From contig JBAYSI010000040.1 of assembly GCA_041676225.1 (NCBI GenBank), forward strand, positions 1-6,301: DNA of 6,301 nt. Direction: 5' to 3'. This DNA comes from GCA-002840305 sp041676225. GTDB taxonomy: Bacteria; Patescibacteriota; Patescibacteriia; Patescibacteriales; UBA12465. Below, in pieces: positions 1 to 5,632 of this stretch. The stretch's first letter is position 1. Each line of letters begins with the position of its first letter. Both the position numbers and the translations under genes were made by a program. The notes below the pieces were generated by a model. The model had not been told where the DNA came from, did no database searches, and saw only the letters and a program-made list of their open reading frames with translations.

Positions 1-472
1 ATCCTAGAGCTAGAAGAGCTTCTATGTCATCTCCAATAGAAGAACTTGCGCTATTTAAATCATAGGAACCTCTTTTAAGTAGCTTATCTTTTAACTCTAA
101 TACAAGCCTTTCAGCTGTTTTTTTCCCTATACCAGAAACTTTAACTAATAAGGCTGAGTCTCCTTTAACTATAGATTCTTTAATATCACTAATCTTAGAA
201 ATAGACAAAACCCCTAAAGCTGATTTTGGTCCAACACCAGAGACAGAAAGCAATATTTCAAATAGATCTAACTCCTCCAAGGATTTAAAACCATATAAAT
301 CAGAGGAGTCTTCTTTTATGTTTTGGTATGTATATATTTCTAATTCACCACCTCGACTTAATGTATTGTATAGAGAGTCGCCAATATAAACTTTATAGCC
401 AATATTATTAACCAACAAAATTATACTGCCATTCATCTTCTCTAAAATTTGTCCCCTTAAAAAACTAATCAT
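1..472 (-). CDS. ruvA: Holliday junction branch migration protein RuvA (partial, C-terminus off the left edge)
   Basis: RuvA binds Holliday junctions as a tetramer and loads the RuvB helicase for branch migration in recombinational repair. The visible 157 residues begin MISFLRGQI, matching the usual RuvA N-terminus (E. coli MIGRLRGII), which fixes the start. The N-terminal OB-fold domain covers about residues 1-62 and ends in the typical LYGF (59-62). Two helix-hairpin-helix DNA-binding motifs follow: VSGVGPKSALGVL (77-89) and VSGIGKKTAERLVLEL (112-127). The last visible residues, from about 148 (DDIEALLALG), begin domain III, which contacts RuvB, so only about 35-45 residues should be missing. 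The gene lies 11 bp downstream of the U32-family gene and is probably cotranscribed with it. No Shine-Dalgarno precedes the ATG, only AT-rich sequence. ruvB and ruvC are not in the window. The identification is secure. Confidence 0.97.
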   Translation of the reverse strand, partial: MISFLRGQILEKMNGSIILLVNNIGYKVYIGDSLYNTLSRGGELEIYTYQNIKEDSSDLYGFKSLEELDLFEILLSVSGVGPKSALGVLSISKISDIKESIVKGDSALLVKVSGIGKKTAERLVLELKDKLLKRGSYDLNSASSSIGDDIEALLALG

Positions 473-483
473 ATTTTTTATAA

Positions 484-1731
484 TTACTTAACCAATCTTC
501 TAAGAACAGATAGCTCCGGGATATAAAAATCACTTTTTACAGTCAGAACAACTTCTTGTCCTCCACCACCACCATGAGCTTCACTTATTTGATCACCAGA
601 CTTCGGATCAATTATTTTATTTACTTTAATTTTTACTATTTCATAATCTGGCAAAACAATTTCCACCTTATCTCCTTCTTTTATAGTATTGTGAACTTTA
701 ATTTTTAAATTGTTTATATATTTGCCATTTTCATCCATAAAGACATTGTCTAAAACTTGGCCACAAAATTCCCAATTAGAAACTGTGTGAGAATTTTCTG
801 TGTTTTGCTCGGCTTTAGCTCCCAACAAGAAACCGTCAGTATATCCCCTGTTTGTTATTTTCTCTTTTAATTCTTTATATAAATAACTAATCTTTTTAGG
901 CTCTTTTATAGCTCTTTTATAAATAGCTATAATATTAGCTAAATAATAAACACTTTTGGCTCTACCTTCAATCTTGAAGCTGGTGATTCCCGCCTTAATC
1001 AAATCTTGTACGCTACGAACAAGACATAAGTCTTTAGAGTTTAATAGATAAGAGCCATGTTTTTCAGCAACTAACTCCAGTTCCTTGTCATGACCTTTTG
1101 GTTTTAAAAATACATCATACTCCCAGCGACAAGGTTGGACACAATCTCCTAAGTTAGCACTTCTATCAACAAAGTCTTTAGATAAAAAACAACGACCAGA
1201 ATAGGACATACACATAGCCCCATGAATAAAATATTCTAATTCCATTTTAGGGCACTCTTTTTTTATTTCTTTAATCTCTTTTAAAGTAACCTCTCTTCCC
1301 AAAACAATCCTCTTAACGCCCTGCTTATACCAAAATTTAACCGCTTCATAATTAGTACAATTAGCCTGTGTAGATAAATGAATATCAATTTTCGGATAAT
1401 ACTTCTTAACCAAAGCTATAATTCCTGGGTCAGAAATAATCAAAGCATCAGGACCTATCTTTTTTAGCTCAGATAAATATTTTTTTATTTTATCTATATG
1501 AAAATTATGAGCAAAAATATTAATAGTTACATAAACCTTTTTCTTCTTTTCATGAATTATATCTACCGCCTCTTTTAATGTTTTTAAATTAAAATCATTA
1601 ATTCTAACCCTTAAAGAGAAATCTGGAACACCAAGATAAACAGCGTCAGCGTCATAAGCTAAGGCTGTCTTAACTTTGGCCAGATTGCCACCAGGGGCTA
1701 ATAATTCAACTTTGTTCTTTGTATTTTTCAT
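484..1731 (-). CDS. U32 family protein (peptidase U32-like, TrhP/YegQ-type RNA hydroxylation candidate)
   Basis: This 415-residue protein has the N-terminal U32 signature ELLAPGGN (9-16) and the family pattern EYFIHGAMC...SGRCFLS (166-184). Four cysteines, C174, C181, C197 and C201 (GDCVQPCRW), have the arrangement expected to hold an iron-sulfur cluster as in UbiU/UbiV. The C-terminal region (about 320-415, ending FYIPELSVLRRL) looks like the small U32 C-terminal beta-barrel domain. Family members were first called collagenase-like peptidases. Better-studied ones (TrhP/YegQ, RlhA, UbiU/V) act in prephenate-dependent tRNA uridine or rRNA cytidine hydroxylation, or in ubiquinone hydroxylation. 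The TrhP type with the extra C-terminal domain fits best here, but the exact substrate cannot be read from sequence. A run of five glycines (387-391) sits in the C-terminal domain. The gene is first in an operon with ruvA and starts 7 nt downstream of a -10 element, suggesting a leaderless mRNA. Confidence 0.9.
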   Translation of the reverse strand: MKNTKNKVELLAPGGNLAKVKTALAYDADAVYLGVPDFSLRVRINDFNLKTLKEAVDIIHEKKKKVYVTINIFAHNFHIDKIKKYLSELKKIGPDALIISDPGIIALVKKYYPKIDIHLSTQANCTNYEAVKFWYKQGVKRIVLGREVTLKEIKEIKKECPKMELEYFIHGAMCMSYSGRCFLSKDFVDRSANLGDCVQPCRWEYDVFLKPKGHDKELELVAEKHGSYLLNSKDLCLVRSVQDLIKAGITSFKIEGRAKSVYYLANIIAIYKRAIKEPKKISYLYKELKEKITNRGYTDGFLLGAKAEQNTENSHTVSNWEFCGQVLDNVFMDENGKYINNLKIKVHNTIKEGDKVEIVLPDYEIVKIKVNKIIDPKSGDQISEAHGGGGGQEVVLTVKSDFYIPELSVLRRLVK

Positions 1732-1737
1732 ATTGAT

Positions 1738-1767
1738 AATATAACATATTTTTTTTTAAAAACCCAA
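1738..1767 (-). promoter_or_regulatory. Predicted promoter of the U32-ruvA operon
   Basis: On the minus strand a -35-like TTGGGT (1767-1762) is followed after 18 nt by a -10-like TATATT (1743-1738). The expected transcription start, about 7 nt downstream, falls on or next to the A of the ATG at 1731, so the mRNA would be leaderless. No Shine-Dalgarno is present, in agreement. The -35 box is only a partial match and the region is AT-rich, so a chance match is possible. Confidence 0.5.
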
Positions 1768-1768
1768 T

Positions 1769-1797
1769 TTGTAAAAATGCTTAAAATAATTTAAAAT
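1769..1797 (+). promoter_or_regulatory. Predicted promoter of the small HTH gene
   Basis: TTGTAA (1769-1774), 17 nt of spacer, then TAAAAT (1792-1797) gives a sigma70-type layout. The expected start at about 1804-1805 coincides with the ATG at 1805, so the transcript would be leaderless. Its -35 box is back to back with that of the divergent U32 promoter, one base apart, so a protein binding the centre would affect both directions. Confidence 0.5.
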
Positions 1798-1804
1798 ACT
1801 ATAT

Positions 1805-2059
1805 ATGGAAGATACAAAAAAAGAAAAAAAAATAAAAGAAATATTTTTATCAGTTAGTGAAGCAGCTAAACTGGCTGGACTTGAAAGTAAGACAATAAGA
1901 AGAGCTATAAAGGCTAGAAAAGTTAAATATAAAGTTAATGATAATAGATACGCAATAAAATTCTCGTCATTTATTAATTTTTGCCACAGTTCAACAAAAC
2001 TAAGAAATAAATTCTATAGCCAAGGAATAGGAAAATATTTAAAAGATTTTAACAAATGA
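1805..2059 (+). CDS. Small helix-turn-helix (MerR/excisionase-like) DNA-binding protein
   Basis: This basic 84-residue protein begins with a lysine-rich tail (1-12). It then shows a MerR/excisionase-type helix-turn-helix: LSVSEAAKLAGLESKTIRRAI (about 15-35), with the typical SVSEAAKLAG first helix and a recognition helix around SKTIRRAIKARK. A wing-like strand pair follows (KVKYKVNDNRYAIK, 39-52). The C-terminal 30 residues, roughly FINFCHSSTKLRNKF to GIGKYLKDF, are not part of the standard domain. I associate similar HTH-plus-tail proteins with CPR genomes, from memory only. It is probably a transcription factor, and may control its own promoter and the divergent U32-ruvA promoter. No catalytic motif, signal peptide or membrane segment is seen, and no integrase or phage gene is nearby to support an excisionase role. 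The ATG at 1805 is the first possible start after the predicted promoter. The TGA stop lies inside the terminator stem. Confidence 0.8.
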   Translation: MEDTKKEKKIKEIFLSVSEAAKLAGLESKTIRRAIKARKVKYKVNDNRYAIKFSSFINFCHSSTKLRNKFYSQGIGKYLKDFNK

Positions 2060-2088
2060 AAAAAGAGCCTATAAAAGCTCTTTTTTCA
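2057..2088. terminator. Bidirectional intrinsic terminator shared by the HTH and HU genes
   Basis: A perfect 12-bp inverted repeat, TGAAAAAAGAGC (2057-2068) and GCTCTTTTTTCA (2077-2088), encloses an 8-nt loop. The GAGC/GCTC core is followed by a run of six T when read on either strand, so the hairpin can terminate the convergent HTH and HU transcripts. The left arm includes the TGA stop codon of the HTH gene. The placement between convergent genes strongly supports the call. Confidence 0.9.
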
Positions 2089-2112
2089 TTTTCTAATAAT
2101 TCTTTCCTAGTA

Positions 2113-2385
2113 TTATAGGATAGCATCTTTAGCAGCTTTTGCTACTCTAAATTTTACAACCTTTTTTGCAGGGATTTTAATTTGTTCCCCTGTGGCTGGA
2201 TTTCTACCCATTCTAGCTTTGCGATCAATTTTTACTAATTTACCAAATCCAGGTAAAACAAATTGACCTTCTTTTTTGACTTCTTTGTAAGCCATTTCTG
2301 CTAACTTGTCCATCAAGCTAACAACATCTTTTTTACTTAAGCCTGTTTGTTCGGCTAAAGTAGTCATTAATTGAGCTTTTGTCAT
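2113..2385 (-). CDS. HU family DNA-binding protein
   Basis: At 90 residues this has exactly the usual HU/IHF length and fold. The start is MTKAQLMTTLAEQTGLSKKDV, and the dimerisation helices cover about 3-38. The FVLPGFGKL strand (42-50) is followed by the beta-arm GRNPATGEQIKIPAKK (60-75) with P63, the proline that intercalates into the minor groove, and the VKFRVAKAAKDAI ending (77-89). HU proteins bend and compact DNA as dimers and assist replication, recombination and transcription. Homodimeric HU is more likely than IHF because the protein is generic and no partner subunit is present, but the two cannot be fully separated by sequence alone. The gene is monocistronic, with its own strong promoter and a terminator shared with the convergent HTH gene. 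Its predicted leader of about 94 nt is AT-rich and lacks a Shine-Dalgarno. Confidence 0.97.
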   Translation of the reverse strand: MTKAQLMTTLAEQTGLSKKDVVSLMDKLAEMAYKEVKKEGQFVLPGFGKLVKIDRKARMGRNPATGEQIKIPAKKVVKFRVAKAAKDAIL

Positions 2386-2485
2386 AATTTTTAATTAATT
2401 TTGAATAAGTTTTTAATCAAAATCAATTGTTAAAAATTAATTATATTTTAATAACTAATCGGAAAGAATTAATTATTATGCCTTT

Positions 2486-2513
2486 ATTATAGCATTTTTT
2501 AAAAATAAGGCAA
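2486..2513 (-). promoter_or_regulatory. Predicted extended -10 promoter of the HU gene
   Basis: On the minus strand TTGCCT (2513-2508), 16 nt of spacer and a perfect TATAAT (2491-2486) preceded by TGC give an extended -10 (TGnTATAAT). This is the best promoter match in the window and fits an abundant protein. Transcription should start near 2479, leaving a leader of about 94 nt. A second TATAAT at 2445-2440 could give a shorter leader but lacks a good -35. Confidence 0.7.
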
Positions 2514-2527
2514 CATTTTATTATCAC

Positions 2528-2556
2528 TTGCTTTTTTTGTAAAAATATTGTATCAT
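2528..2556 (+). promoter_or_regulatory. Predicted promoter of the orphan plus-strand gene
   Basis: TTGCTT (2528-2533), a 17-nt spacer and TATCAT (2551-2556) form a plausible sigma70 promoter, with the transcription start expected near 2563. That leaves about 25 nt of leader before the ATG at 2589. It also makes the TTG at 2565 an unlikely start, because it would sit at the very 5' end of the mRNA. Confidence 0.55.
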
Positions 2557-2588
2557 CATATCAGTTGTTTAACAGAAAAAAAGATAAA

Positions 2589-3176
2589 ATGGGAACAGCA
2601 AAAAACAATGAGCAGATAGCTTTAGAAGTTGTCTGCAGAGAAGAGTCTTTGAGAATTTGGAGATTGAGCAGTGATCAAGCATCGGATAAAATGCACTTCA
2701 AAGATGAAGACTTAAATAATGTAGAAGGAAAAAAAGTTTTCGTAGTTTATCTCAATGGTTTATCAATCTTGCAACAGATAAACAAAACAGGAGGTCAAAC
2801 TATAGACACTAAAAGAACTAAGAGAAATCTCGGTTTTAGGCAAAACTCCTTTTGGTTGCAAGAAGGAAACAAAGAAGTTGCTAAAACTAGGACAATCCCA
2901 GGTTACTACCTAATAAGGGTTACAGAGAGTTTGGAAACACCTCCAGGATGGAGAAAGGCTAAAATAAATGAGGCCTCAGAATTCTTACAAACATTATTAG
3001 AGATAACCGGGGAAAGACTTTTGCAAAGAGAAATGCACGTTGCAGAAACAAATTCTAGAAGAGGAATTGTTCTAGCAGTTGGGGCATTTCAAGAAGACAA
3101 AGGTTTAAAACTTTTTCTTGGTCCTAAAAAAAAATTGACGTACAAATACGTTAACATTCTCATCAGAGAGTCTTAA
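2589..3176 (+). CDS. Conserved-looking protein of unknown function (possibly a CPR-associated family)
   Basis: I cannot assign a function to this 195-residue protein. It is basic and soluble-looking, with no signal peptide, membrane segment or catalytic motif I recognise. Landmarks are KKVFVVYLNGLSILQQI (48-64), W89, PGYYLIRVTESL (104-115), PPGW (118-121), a helix ending in TGERLL (140-145), VLAVGAF (161-167) and LKLFLG (173-178). The order W, GYYLIR, a long helix, TGERL, then a V-VG-F strand and a short C-terminal strand recalls uncharacterised proteins I associate with Parcubacteria-like genomes. This is recalled, not searched. The ATG at 2589 is preferred: an upstream in-frame TTG at 2565 would add eight residues but sits at the predicted transcription start. 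The gene lies alone on the plus strand, with its own promoter and terminator, between HU and a converging membrane-protein gene. It is a genuine gene by length and flanking signals. Confidence 0.8.
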   Translation: MGTAKNNEQIALEVVCREESLRIWRLSSDQASDKMHFKDEDLNNVEGKKVFVVYLNGLSILQQINKTGGQTIDTKRTKRNLGFRQNSFWLQEGNKEVAKTRTIPGYYLIRVTESLETPPGWRKAKINEASEFLQTLLEITGERLLQREMHVAETNSRRGIVLAVGAFQEDKGLKLFLGPKKKLTYKYVNILIRES

Positions 3177-3194
3177 GTCAAGGCTCTTTTTTTT
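3167..3194 (+). terminator. Intrinsic terminator of the orphan plus-strand gene
   Basis: AGAGTCTT (3167-3174) pairs with AAGGCTCT (3180-3187) through 8 bp including one G-U wobble, with a 5-nt loop. A run of eight T (3187-3194) follows on the plus strand. The TAA stop of the gene (3174-3176) overlaps the stem and loop. Read on the minus strand there is no T-run after the stem, so it should not stop transcripts of the converging AI-2E gene. Confidence 0.85.
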
Positions 3195-4245
3195 ATTCCT
3201 CTAAAACATCCTTAAACTCTTTTTCATAAATACCTAAAACAGTATCTGTGATAGCAATAACTAAAGGACCAATGACAACACCCCAAAAACCAAACATTGA
3301 TATTCCACCTATTATTGAAAATATTATAAATATTGGATTTAATTTAGACTTACCTTTTATGATATAAGCTCTAATAAGTTCATCAATATTACTTACAACC
3401 AACCAACACCAAATAATAACAAAAATTCCTTCCCACACTTGTCCTGAAAGTATTAAATATACAGAAACTGGAATATAAAAAATCGAAGAACCTAAGTAAG
3501 GTATAATAGAAAGAGCTGCCATAATAATAAAGACAAAAATAAATGGCCAGCCAATAACCAGAAAACCTAAAGCCCCTATAAAGCCCTGAGCTATGGCCGT
3601 TACAAAAATGGATATAAGTGTAACTCTGCTTACATTTTTGAATCTGCTAGCTATTTCATTATTATATTTAGATGGCAAAGGAGACCAGCCCTTAATTCTC
3701 TTAACCATATTCTCTCCATCAGCAAAAAAGAAAAACATAGTCAGAAGCATTATAACTAAAGAGATAATGAAGCCTGTAGCACCCTTAATTATATAAGTCG
3801 CTCCAGAAACCAAAAAATCACTAATATCTTTGGTTATATTTAAAAAAACTTCTTTTAAGTTTAAATCTTCCAACCCAATAATATCAAATCTCTCTAAAAG
3901 TCCTTCTTGCAAAACTTCTGTCTGTAAAACTATTTCATTAACCTTGTTAAATGCCATCGGAGCTCTATTGCCCGCATATATCACTAAATTAATAATCGGC
4001 AAAACAACCAATAGAAGAAGTGACAAACAAACAACAAAAGATGCTAAATATCTTTTATTAAATAAAAATTTCTTAACTTTTAAATAAGCCTTATAAAAAA
4101 CAGAGGATAAAACAGCCGCTATTATAATCTCAATAAAAAATGGTTTAAACAAAATAAAAACCGCTATTACTGCTGAAAAAACTAATAACACTAAAAAAGA
4201 TTTATAGTTTAAATACTTAGATCTAGAATTCATATTTTTGTTCAT
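3193..4245 (-). CDS. AI-2E family transporter (multi-pass membrane protein)
   Basis: This hydrophobic 350-residue protein has the AI-2E/YdiK/PerM layout. N-terminal membrane segments lie at about 16-52 and 66-90. A central amphipathic, mostly soluble stretch covers about 91-150. Then come segments near 154-175, 207-230, 233-263, 268-286 and 303-335. The conserved C-terminal region is recognisable in IIPYLGSSIFYIPV (247-260), the N-x-DE element SNIDELIRAYIIKGKSKLNP (285-304) and GGISMFGFWGVVIGPLV (313-329). Length is normal for the family. Members are named for autoinducer-2 export, but many have other or unknown substrates (some are Na+/H+ antiporters), so the substrate here is open. The start overlaps the end of the beta-CASP gene by 23 bp. 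A second in-frame ATG at 4233 would give an 11-bp overlap and a protein 4 residues shorter. A promoter-like TATAAT lies just upstream of the first ATG. Confidence 0.92.
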   Translation of the reverse strand: MNKNMNSRSKYLNYKSFLVLLVFSAVIAVFILFKPFFIEIIIAAVLSSVFYKAYLKVKKFLFNKRYLASFVVCLSLLLLVVLPIINLVIYAGNRAPMAFNKVNEIVLQTEVLQEGLLERFDIIGLEDLNLKEVFLNITKDISDFLVSGATYIIKGATGFIISLVIMLLTMFFFFADGENMVKRIKGWSPLPSKYNNEIASRFKNVSRVTLISIFVTAIAQGFIGALGFLVIGWPFIFVFIIMAALSIIPYLGSSIFYIPVSVYLILSGQVWEGIFVIIWCWLVVSNIDELIRAYIIKGKSKLNPIFIIFSIIGGISMFGFWGVVIGPLVIAITDTVLGIYEKEFKDVLEE

Positions 4246-5587
4246 ATTCTGGTATTATAAAATTTGTTTTTATTTTCTTAACTCCGTCCTCTTTTAATTT
4301 AATATTAGCCTCCTCTTCTCCATGAATAACAAAAATGTGTTTTGGCTTTGGATTTTTCATTTTTTTTAACCATGCTATCAAATCTTCGTGATCAGCATGG
4401 GCAGAATAAGAGTTTATTCTAGAAATTTTAGCCCTAACTGGAATATTAAGATTATCAATACTAACATTTTCATGCCCAGTCATAAGCTTTCTTCCCAGGG
4501 TGCCTTTAACTTGAAAGGCGACTAGAAGAACTTCGCTATTAGGATCATCTAGATTAAACTTTAAATGATGCTGTATTCTACCACCAACACACATACCTCC
4601 TCCGGCTAAAATAACCTTTGGTGGTTTTAGATTGTTTATTCTTTTTGACTGAGTTGAGGTTAATGTATACTCCATGCCAGGAAATTCAAAAAGTTCATCA
4701 CCGGAAATAATTAATTTTATAGATTCTTTATCATATAAATATTGATATCTGTCATAAATTTCAGTTGCCCTAATCGCTAACGGACTATCAAGAAATATAG
4801 GAATGTGTGGTATTTTTTTATTCTCAGCTAAATGATTTAATTCATATAATATCTCTTGAACTTTTTCTAGAGCAAAAATTGGTATCATTAAAGTTCCATT
4901 ATTATTAATACTTCTAATAATAGCCTCTCTTATCTCTTTTAAACCCTCTTCTCTTGATTCGTGATTCATTCCAGCGTAGGTAGACTCAATAAAAACAATA
5001 TCAGCTCCATCAACAAATTCTAGGTCTCTAATAATTCTAGCCGGAGAATTTCCAAGATCTCCAGAGAAAACTAATTTCTTCTCGGATTTACCCTCTTTGA
5101 CCCATATTTCAAAAAATGCTGAACCTAATATGTGCCCAGAGTTCTTTAATCTAATTTTAACATCTCCAGATATTCTAATCTCTTCATTGTAAGGTAAGTC
5201 TTTAAATAATCTAGAGACATTGTCGACATCCTCAAATGAGTAAAATGGCTCAGAGCCATGACTTAAAGCCTCTGATGCTATTATTTTAGCTGAATCAGAA
5301 AGCATTAATACTGACAAATCTCTAGTTGCAGCTGTGCAGTATATTTTACCTCTAAAACCATGCTTATATAACTTAGGGAGCCTACCACAATGATCTATAT
5401 GGGCATGAGATAATAAAACAAAATCTATTTCAGCTGGATTAAAATCAAAATCATCAAAATTACGGTTTGAAACAAAAGACTCTCCCTGAAACATTCCACA
5501 ATCAAGAAGAAATTTAGAGTTATTAGTCTCTATTAAAATACATGAGCCAGTAACTTCTCTGCAAGCTCCATGAAAAGATATTTTCAT
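4223..5587 (-). CDS. Beta-CASP metallo-beta-lactamase fold hydrolase (probable RNase, CPSF73/TTHA0252-like)
   Basis: This 454-residue protein carries the complete metallo-beta-lactamase metal set: D29 (LLDCG), H61, H63, D65 and H66 (HAHIDH), H152 (GHILGSA) and D177 (SGDLG). It also has the three beta-CASP motifs: A at E201 (IESTYA), B at H397 (SAHAD) and C at H422 (IHGE). The inserted beta-CASP domain covers about 205-385 and includes IPIFALEKVQEIL (235-247) and GGGMCVGGRIQHHLK (329-343). The family is known for two-zinc endo- or exoribonucleases, so a cytoplasmic RNA-processing or decay nuclease is expected. All predicted catalytic residues are intact. The start is placed at 5587 because MKISFHGACREVTGS is the usual N-terminus. 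An in-frame extension back to 5704 would run through the 3' end of dCMP deaminase. No Shine-Dalgarno is present. Two hairpins lie directly upstream. Confidence 0.94.
   Translation of the reverse strand: MKISFHGACREVTGSCILIETNNSKFLLDCGMFQGESFVSNRNFDDFDFNPAEIDFVLLSHAHIDHCGRLPKLYKHGFRGKIYCTAATRDLSVLMLSDSAKIIASEALSHGSEPFYSFEDVDNVSRLFKDLPYNEEIRISGDVKIRLKNSGHILGSAFFEIWVKEGKSEKKLVFSGDLGNSPARIIRDLEFVDGADIVFIESTYAGMNHESREEGLKEIREAIIRSINNNGTLMIPIFALEKVQEILYELNHLAENKKIPHIPIFLDSPLAIRATEIYDRYQYLYDKESIKLIISGDELFEFPGMEYTLTSTQSKRINNLKPPKVILAGGGMCVGGRIQHHLKFNLDDPNSEVLLVAFQVKGTLGRKLMTGHENVSIDNLNIPVRAKISRINSYSAHADHEDLIAWLKKMKNPKPKHIFVIHGEEEANIKLKEDGVKKIKTNFIIPEYEQKYEF
4254..4281 (-). promoter_or_regulatory. Possible internal promoter for the AI-2E gene
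   Basis: Within the last codons of the beta-CASP gene the minus strand reads TTAAGA (4281-4276), 16 nt, then a perfect TATAAT (4259-4254). The expected start lies within one to three bases of the AI-2E ATG at 4245, again a near-leaderless arrangement. The TATAAT encodes part of Ile-Ile-Pro, so it may exist for coding reasons alone. The -35 match is weak. Confidence 0.35.
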
Positions 5588-5588
5588 A

Positions 5589-5609
5589 TTTGTTATGATT
5601 AATAACAAA
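5589..5609. promoter_or_regulatory. Perfect inverted repeat directly before the beta-CASP start codon
   Basis: TTTGTTAT (5589-5596) and ATAACAAA (5602-5609) form a perfect 8-bp inverted repeat around the 5-nt centre GATTA, ending one base before the ATG at 5587. It could be an operator for a dimeric repressor, or an RNA hairpin next to the start codon. No regulator can be named. Confidence 0.45.
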
Positions 5610-5632
5610 AAAGAAGTCTTAAAACTTCTTTT
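5607..5632 (-). terminator. Terminator-like hairpin after the dCMP deaminase gene
   Basis: AAGAAGT (5611-5617) and ACTTCTT (5624-5630), extendable to 9 bp with flanking A-T pairs (5609-5632), enclose a 6-nt loop. On the minus strand the stem runs into six T. The stem overlaps the deaminase stop codon. It has only two G-C pairs, so termination may be partial, leaving readthrough into the beta-CASP gene that starts about 20 nt further on. Confidence 0.6.

Noticed and set aside
1805..2059. Excisionase or prophage remnant reading of the small HTH gene
   Set aside because: There is no integrase, attachment-site repeat or other phage gene in the window. The HTH class is also common among plain regulators.
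2057..2074. Possible recoding of TGA as glycine (as in some CPR lineages) at the end of the HTH gene
   Set aside because: Readthrough would add only five residues before a TAA. No other gene here contains an in-frame TGA, and glycines use GGN codons throughout.
2565..2588. TTG start for the orphan gene, adding eight residues
   Set aside because: The predicted transcription start falls at about 2563, so the TTG would be at the mRNA end. The ATG at 2589 is a better codon with a reasonable leader.
3593..3796. Open frame of 67 codons on the plus strand
   Set aside because: It lies antisense inside the well-supported AI-2E gene and has no recognisable domain or start signal.
3830..4087. Open frame of 85 codons on the plus strand
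   Set aside because: It is also antisense within AI-2E, with lysine- and serine-rich content expected from reading AT-rich membrane-protein codons backwards.
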